Shown here: one piece after another, positions 58,288-64,000 of the stretch
Layout of the letters: the number at the start of each line of letters is the position of its first letter
Position numbering within the stretch: the stretch's first letter is position 1
Assembly: GCF_026914185.1 (NCBI RefSeq)
Contig: NC_070569.1
Location: 4,278,001-4,342,000 of the forward strand
Source: Puccinia triticina
Lineage: Eukaryota; Basidiomycota; Pucciniomycetes; Pucciniales; Pucciniaceae
Length of the DNA: 64,000 nucleotides
Direction: 5' to 3'
Made by a program: the position numbers and the translations under genes
The notes under the pieces: model-generated
Told to the model about the DNA's origin: nothing
What the model saw: the letters and a program-made list of their open reading frames with translations, nothing else
The model's database searches: none

Positions 58288-58772
58288 TGGTCTTAGCATT
58301 CTTTCAGTTTTGGGGGCAGATAGAGCAAAAGCATAGGGGAAGAATATAGGTTTGGGGAACACATATTTGAGGATTCAGGCCTAATGTCCAGCTCGTCTTA
58401 CTGAGTTCAGCAAAACAAAATGATTCCCACACAAGAGATACAATTGAAAGGCTTTTCGAACTAAAGAGATGGAAGGCCAGAAATGCTTACCAAGAGAAAG
58501 AGTCGATATCTTTGCTGTACTTACTAACTAACAATAATAAAAGCAACGAGAGGATTAAATAATTTAAATTGACGAGTTAGAACGACAGAAAAGATGCACA
58601 GAATGGGTTAGAAGATGAACGATTATGCAAGAAGTGGAATACAAGGGTAATCAAGAATATGAAAAACTTGGGCTTTACAAAATAACCATAAGATATCTGA
58701 AATGAGGTCGAGGCGAAAGATAAAGCAAGAAGATAACAGGGAAACATAGACAAATGGTGATTGGTACGGTCA
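58288..58772. other. Gene-free stretch, 3' side of the coiled-coil gene
   Basis: AT-rich with no gene; the right part should hold the 3' untranslated region of the coiled-coil gene. Confidence 0.4.
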
Positions 58773-61700
58773 TTATGTTTGGCAAACACGGAAGGTGTTT
58801 TTAGGATTTTCGGATTTCTTCTCTTCAGCATGTAGTGGTTGTTGAGCATTCACTGGAAGACATTCTTCCTCCTTTTGTTGCGAATATTTGCCTCTGCGAC
58901 TTAGTGCTATAGACGACGACTTTCGATCCAAGGATTTTCTGGCGAGGGTCGGGATGGATGGAACGGCCGATACTGATTCCGAAGAGCTGGGCCGAACGGC
59001 TCTTTTGGAAGTGTTCGTGATTGAGGATAACATTGTGCGGTTTTCTAAGATCGACTTCCTGGGATTATGATGCTCTGGCTTTAGAATTGGGTGTCCAGAT
59101 TTCTCTAAATTGATTGTTCCCTCTGTGACAGTGCGCGACCCCAGATGAATGCTTGTTCGATTGCTTCTTGTTCTGGTACTCGTTGCAAGACTTGATGAAG
59201 TGAGGCCCGCTTCGCGCACGTGCCGGTCACGTTTTAGCTGTTAATTTTCAAATTTAGTGTTTGGGGAAAGATGCAAGGAAGGGCGTGAAGTTAAGCTTAA
59301 ATATTTACAGTCCCTAGATAAAATGAAGGATGTCCTTACATAAGAGTTTTCATGTTGTTTGGCTTCCAGTGCAATGTTCAAGCCCTCAATATCGCTCTTC
59401 AGCTCTTTGCGAATCTTTCGTAATCGGTCAATTTGCACTGTGTAGAAGGGAAAAAACGGGTCAGGGCGCATAGAACATTTGACTTTGGGAAGCCGATACA
59501 AGAGCTCCAGTAATCACCTTCTTTATCAGCTGCTTGAGCTCTGCAATCATCCAACTGTGTCTGCAAACTGTTTCGCTCTTCTTGCAATACTGTTGTCCGG
59601 ATCTCTTTAGCCTCACAGGCCTTGCAAGTTTCAGATTTTGATCTCTCAAGCTCGACTCGTAATTGCTCGGCTTCCTGGAAGCTGGCTTTGAGTTTCGACA
59701 TTAGCTCCGACAGGTCTGCATTGAATCCATTTCGGCTCTCGGTTAGCTTGACCAGATTTGCCTGAGATTCGGACAGACGTTCTTGGCTGATTGAATCCAG
59801 CCTCTGCTGCAGTCGATTGATTTGCTCTAGTGCATCAGCTTGGCCATCTTCGGCGGATTTGAGTGCTTTCTTGGTCAATTTCAATTCGTGTTGTAAGCTA
59901 TGAGACTCAGCGCGCAACTTGGCCATAACTTCCATTCTAGTTTTGGCATCTTCTTCTAACGTCCGTACGTTCTTTTTGACGTGCTTCAAGTCTTGATCTT
60001 TGACTGATACCATAGCAAGCTGTTTAGAAAGACTCTCGATCTCGATCTTCATTCGACTAACCTCGCGCTCATGTACGACCTTAGATTCTCTATCGTTAGC
60101 CCGGCTATCTTTAGACGTCGGCGATAATCGACCAGTTGTACTTCGTTCTGTGACGGCCAGTTGCGGGCTGCTAGTCACCTGTCTTTGGAGTTGCTGGACC
60201 TGTTGGCGAAGCATGGCGATTTCTTTTTCATCGGTGCCAATTTTCTCAGCTTGTTCTAAATTTAGAAGCTGAAGTTCAGCAACAGAGGTTTTGAAGTTGC
60301 CCGGAAGTTGCTGTATTTCTTGCATTGCAATTTTGCTAGATTGGAGTTGAGTTTGAAATTGATGAACGTCCTCACGAGAAAACATTTTGGTGTTTTCTGC
60401 AGAATTGATTTCGCACTTCATCCTCAAATTCTCGATTTCAGATGACAAGTTCTCCACGATCGATGCTATTCGCTGGGCCTGTTGGTCTTGTTTCGTTTTC
60501 TGTTGCATGACCGCCTCCTGCAATTTGTCTGTCATTTCCTTCATCTTTCGTTCTGATTCATCGCGATCCTTGTATGCTTGATCCCGATCAGTTTTCAATA
60601 CCCGAATCACTTGGTCTTTGATCGATAGGTCCTGCTTCAAATTCTCGGCAAGCCTGCAAGTACATAGTCGAGTAATCAGAACCTATGTCATTTTTTGATT
60701 GATACAGCGAGGTGCAGCAAGAGACGAACGAAAGGAGAATCCGATAACGAGACGACAAGTTTGCTTCCCAGGCTGATGACGAAGTAGGAATCACCGCCGA
60801 ACAGCTTTTATCATCATCGAAATCTTGGCTTAATTGATGATCATGAGAGACAAGTGTTTGGGCCTTGGACTCGATATCCACAGGCTGCCCTGGATTGTCC
60901 ACAATTAGTGATGCCTCAGGGGTCAAATAGACGGAATCATCATGGAAACGGTTAGTAAAAGGACTTTTTGCGACAGGGGTGCCTATGGCGCGCGTCTCGC
61001 TCCGGGCTGGACCAGAGGGTGTACAGGTTCTACTTTGGGTGATAGCATGTCGACGATTCTCGGGGGCCGTAGGGTAATGTTGAGGAGATGAATCTGATCG
61101 CTCATCCGAAGCCTCCAATGATGTTTCTTCTTGGCCGGTTTGAGATCCATCGGTCACATGTGTTGCTTGACGGTCGTTGGAGTGGATGGCACCAGTAATA
61201 GAGTAAAAAGTTCGATTGGTATCACCTTGAGGAGCATGCACAGTACTACAGTCATCTTCATCGGAAGAGCCTTGAAAATCGAGAGCGGTAGGATATAGAT
61301 TGTTGCTGAGTTCAGACCTGCGGAGTTCTTCACTTGTCTCCTCGTGTAATGTGATTGGAACACCTTCTCTGGGGATATGCATCCTCATAGAGGACATTGC
61401 AGTGTGACTTTCAAAGGTCGATGAGTTGATTGTACTGTGAGAGACGCGTTCTACATGAGCTTTCACTGCGGCAGGAGATGGGATTAAATCGTTGAGTTGA
61501 CGGAGATGACCGGTATGATCTTGATTGGTGTGTAGAAAAGTATCATAGGCCCCAGTTCGTTCCAACGTGTGGCCTTCAACCGAACCTGACTGAATGATCG
61601 AATTGGAAGTGCTGGGAACCAATGAAGTCACATCAAACGAGTCTTCTTCTTCGTCAGATTGATCCGGTTCGAAATCGGGGTGGGCATCTGGATCAGGAGA

Positions 61701-61793
61701 TGCATTTTGATGGACGTTTGGGTGGTATGAGCTCTGCTGAGGATGTTCCTGGTTTCGTTGGTGGGCTCGGGAAGTTTGACGGCTTGAATCCAT
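58773..61793 (-). CDS. Long coiled-coil protein, function unknown
   Basis: Four exons join in phase: 61793-60730, 60653-59518, 59437-59340 and 59237-58773, giving 920 residues. The first 350 residues are disordered and acidic, with DFEPDQSDEEEDSFDVTSLV near residue 45. Residues about 356-770 form a long coiled coil, with heptad-rich segments such as KQDLSIKDQVIRVLKTDRDQ, DEKEIAMLRQQVQQLQRQV, RMKIEIESLSKQLAMV and EQINRLQQRLDSISQERL. The C-terminal 155 residues are basic and Ser/Arg-rich (TRTRSNRTSIHLGSR, ARKSLDRKSSSIALSRR). This layout is common in spindle-pole, septation or cytoskeletal scaffold proteins, but I see no motif that picks one. It has no signal peptide or membrane segment. The ATG at 61793 is the first in frame; an upstream leader exon is possible. 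Confidence 0.8.
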
Positions 61794-62085
61794 CACCCGC
61801 GATTGAAACAGTTTACTGAGCGGAAAAGAACCTGCAATCGTTCAGAAATGGAGATAACTTTCAGAAGAAAAGGAATGAGATATGAATGGCTGGGAGCGGT
61901 ACTCACGCGGGTAATAAAAGTGTGGGTTGAGCTTGAGCCAAGAGCCGCTGAACTGCCCAGCTGGTTTCTGGGATGAATTCAAATCAACTCACAAGATTCC
62001 TTGGTTGTCTTCAGAAGTCCAAGCTGACGAACGGCCATCTGTCAACAACAGGCGACAACAGCAAACACAGCAAAAAAAACATATT

Positions 62086-62288
62086 AGGGGGGTTCACAAT
62101 AGGATTTTAATAAAACTTTAGAGCCCATTTTAAGGACTTTGTGAACCAATTTTCAGAAAACGTAGAAGTTGCTCTGATTGCCAAGGAACACCCAAATGTG
62201 AACAGCTTAAAAAAATTCCAAAACATTGTTCATAAAGGCCTTAAAATGAGCTTTGAAATTTTATTAAAATCCTATTGTGAACCCCCCT
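62086..62288. mobile_element. MITE with G-tract ends, about 203 bp
   Basis: The left end AGGGGGGTTCACAATAGGAT and right end ATCCTATTGTGAACCCCCCT are perfect inverted copies, and pairing continues through TTTTAATAAAA to about 50 bp per arm (GCCCATTTTAAGGAC against AAGGCCTTAAAATGAGC). It contains no gene. No sure target duplication is seen. It lies 300 bp upstream of the coiled-coil gene. Confidence 0.8.
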
Positions 62289-62439
62289 GTTTACTTTCAT
62301 TATTCTAAGACTTATGTTGGTGATTTAGGACTGAGAGCAAAGGCCAAAACCACCAATTTTGACAAATGTTCCATTCCAACATCTTTTTTGGATCAGATGA
62401 AAATCAACATCTTGTCTAATTTTTAATGCACTGATCCAA

Positions 62440-62830
62440 GTTTATTAAAGCCTCTGAAGTACAAAACAAAAATTCAAGGGTTTCCCCTACAAATATCCAA
62501 AAATTACAAAAAAAAAAAATCAAGGGTTTCCCCTCTACAACATCCAGAAAAAAAAACATGAAGGGTTTTCCCTCCACAAATTCCAAAATCAACAAAAAAA
62601 CATAATTTTACAACAACAAAAAAACACAACTATAACCTGCAACCAGCCACCTAACACCAGCAAGCTGATGCACCGTGGCCCACTGTCCACACCTGTCTAG
62701 CAGGGTTAAAAAACAGTGAGAGGATGACCCCCAGCGCGCCGCATTGAAGGCATTATGCAAAGGGGGGCCAACAAGTTTAGCCCCTCAAACTGCGCAAGTG
62801 CAACAGCGGAGGGGGATGTTTATTTTTACA
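62440..62830 (+). repeat. Second copy of a Mutator-like element end
   Basis: The sequence matches the reverse complement of 32590-32980. Shared parts include TTTATTAAAGCCTC, repeated CAAGGGTTTCCCC units (three here, two at 32875-32945), CACCGTGGCCCA, CTGTCTAGCAGGGTTAAAAA, GACCCCCAGC and ACTGCGCAAGTGCAACAGCG. Only one end is present, so this is a relic or a solo end. Confidence 0.75.
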
Positions 62831-64000
62831 ATTCCCCTTTTGCAATGTGGGTACATTGCAAAAATGAGAAATTGTAAAACTGCATAATCAGCCCAGAACA
62901 TACAAATTTTCAATTTCAGAGAACATTTAGGGCAATGCAAAGCAAGAATATGTAAAAATCAAATTGTAAATCTGCTCACAAGATCCACTCAAGTGCTCAT
63001 TTACTGTGCTGATGTAAACACTGGTAATTTAAATTACCAAACTTGTTACGTGGCAAAAATGGCCACTACAAGGGTTTTAACACTCTGTAACAGAGGAGGG
63101 ATTTAATTATGTAATTAATAATATGTAATTATTAATTACAGGGAATTAATTTGGTGTAAAAGTAGGTGGTAAGCGCTTAAACTGATTGGCTGCTTGACAG
63201 AGGCGGTGGGCTTACGGCACCTACTTATAAGGATAAAGCTTTAAATATGCTAATACAAGATTTTCAATGATTTAAAGGGTTTAATCCAGTGATTTTGCGT
63301 GCAGGGGTTGGTTTTATAAGGAAAAGGGGCTACAGTAGTAGCAGAAGAGAATATTCACGGCAAACTTACGGTTTATGGGCGGTGAATGGTCTGGGGGATC
63401 TTTTCCTGAGGGCCAGATAGGCCTCTATTTATAGAGGGGACTTCAGTGGGTGCAACCACTAAGTCCTTTTCTCCCTATGGGAGTATCCTGAGGTGTAGCC
63501 GTGAACAGGGCTTGGCTGTGGGCAAATTATTTGTATTATAATAGACTAATTTCCCTGACTCTGTCACATGACATGTTTATAACCAATTGTCATGTGAAAG
63601 AGCTTCAGTAGAAGTCTACATAATAATTTAACGGGGTATTTTTACACGAGTAATATTACTCATTAATGTAAAAAAGTTTATTTTTATGTACTTTGTGTAT
63701 TTTACTAATTTTTTGTATGTAATACTATTTTTGGGCGCTTTCTGGGGCCAATTCTTATTTATACAATTAGTACATGAAGGAATAGGAATAAGGGGTTACT
63801 TTGAGTGGGTGACCCCCCTTAATTTATGATGAGGAATCTGATTCTGCAATAATAATTTAATAATAATTATTATTTGCTAAGTTATTGCAGTCTTTTGGAT
63901 ACTTGATGTATCTCTAAGGCTGACAAATGAGGTGTGTATTTTTGCAATGCCTTGTTAAAAAAAAGGCCCAAAGGCCTGAAAAAAAAACAAGGGGACACAC
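62831..64000. other. Gene-free AT-rich stretch to the window edge
   Basis: No coding region is recognised. 63100-63150 holds TAATTATGTAATTAATAATATGTAATTATTAATTA, a self-complementary run. 63380-63440 (TCTATTTATAGAGGGGACTTC) looks like a promoter-bearing repeat or LTR fragment, but no second copy is in the window to test this. Confidence 0.35.

Noticed and set aside
63380..63760. Possible LTR
   Set aside because: It has a promoter-like TATTTATAGAGG, but no second copy, primer-binding site or polyprotein is in the window.

Overview
This window looks like nuclear DNA from a rust fungus (Pucciniales, most like Puccinia or a close relative). The reasons are: short GT-AG introns (about 46-260 bp, one of 518 bp) in every housekeeping gene; an AT-rich, transposon-dense background; and a WRKY-GCM1 zinc-finger (Mutator-type) element of the kind expanded in Puccinia. 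Genes were read by joining exons across splice sites by eye; for most of them all exon phases agree.

Layout, left to right. 1-1125: protein-glutamine methyltransferase (HemK/MTQ1 type, minus strand, runs off the window). 1183-5000: a small foldback element, a decayed PIF/Harbinger element and a decayed Ty1/Copia polyprotein. 5455-8893: RTP1/TANGO6-type HEAT-repeat protein. 9440-10370: a curious palindromic tandem array with inverted ends and tRNA-like arms. 10889-12009: TRAPP subunit Trs20/sedlin, complete in six exons. 14146-16837: PWWP plus LEDGF-like domain chromatin protein with an acidic repeat tail. 18455-19375: mitochondrial ATP synthase delta subunit. 20484-20915: a four-exon gene for an unrecognised 69-residue protein. 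20962-22170: Helitron relic. 23861-27519: two 214-bp hAT-type MITEs with 8-bp target duplications, one of them splitting a rust-specific protein that has two related modules. 27821-29397: LrgA/LrgB (PLGG1-like) membrane protein that appears cut at both ends. 29942-32280: unrecognised gene. 32473-35252: Mutator-like element with long terminal inverted repeats, holding a truncated GCM zinc-finger gene and a small ORF with a signal peptide. 37320-37488: Stowaway-like MITE. 37867-40331: TFIIH subunit TFB1/p62. 41217-42910: ataxin-3 (Josephin) deubiquitinase. 44067-44474: GATAACG-rich inverted-repeat element. 48652-51767: homeodomain transcription factor, with about 5.5 kb of gene-poor DNA upstream. 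57374-58287: 914-bp inverted-repeat element with an 8-bp target duplication. 58773-61793: long coiled-coil protein. 62086-62288: a 203-bp MITE. 62440-62830: a second copy of the Mutator-like element end.

The genes do not form an operon-like unit; they are ordinary eukaryotic single genes (translation, transcription, vesicle tethering, respiration, ubiquitin) separated by transposon relics. The points that most deserve a second look are the signal-peptide ORF carried inside the Mutator-like element, the palindromic array at 9.4-10.4 kb, the two-module protein broken by a recent hAT MITE, and the sharp GC-rich islands holding the methyltransferase, RTP1 and LrgAB genes.
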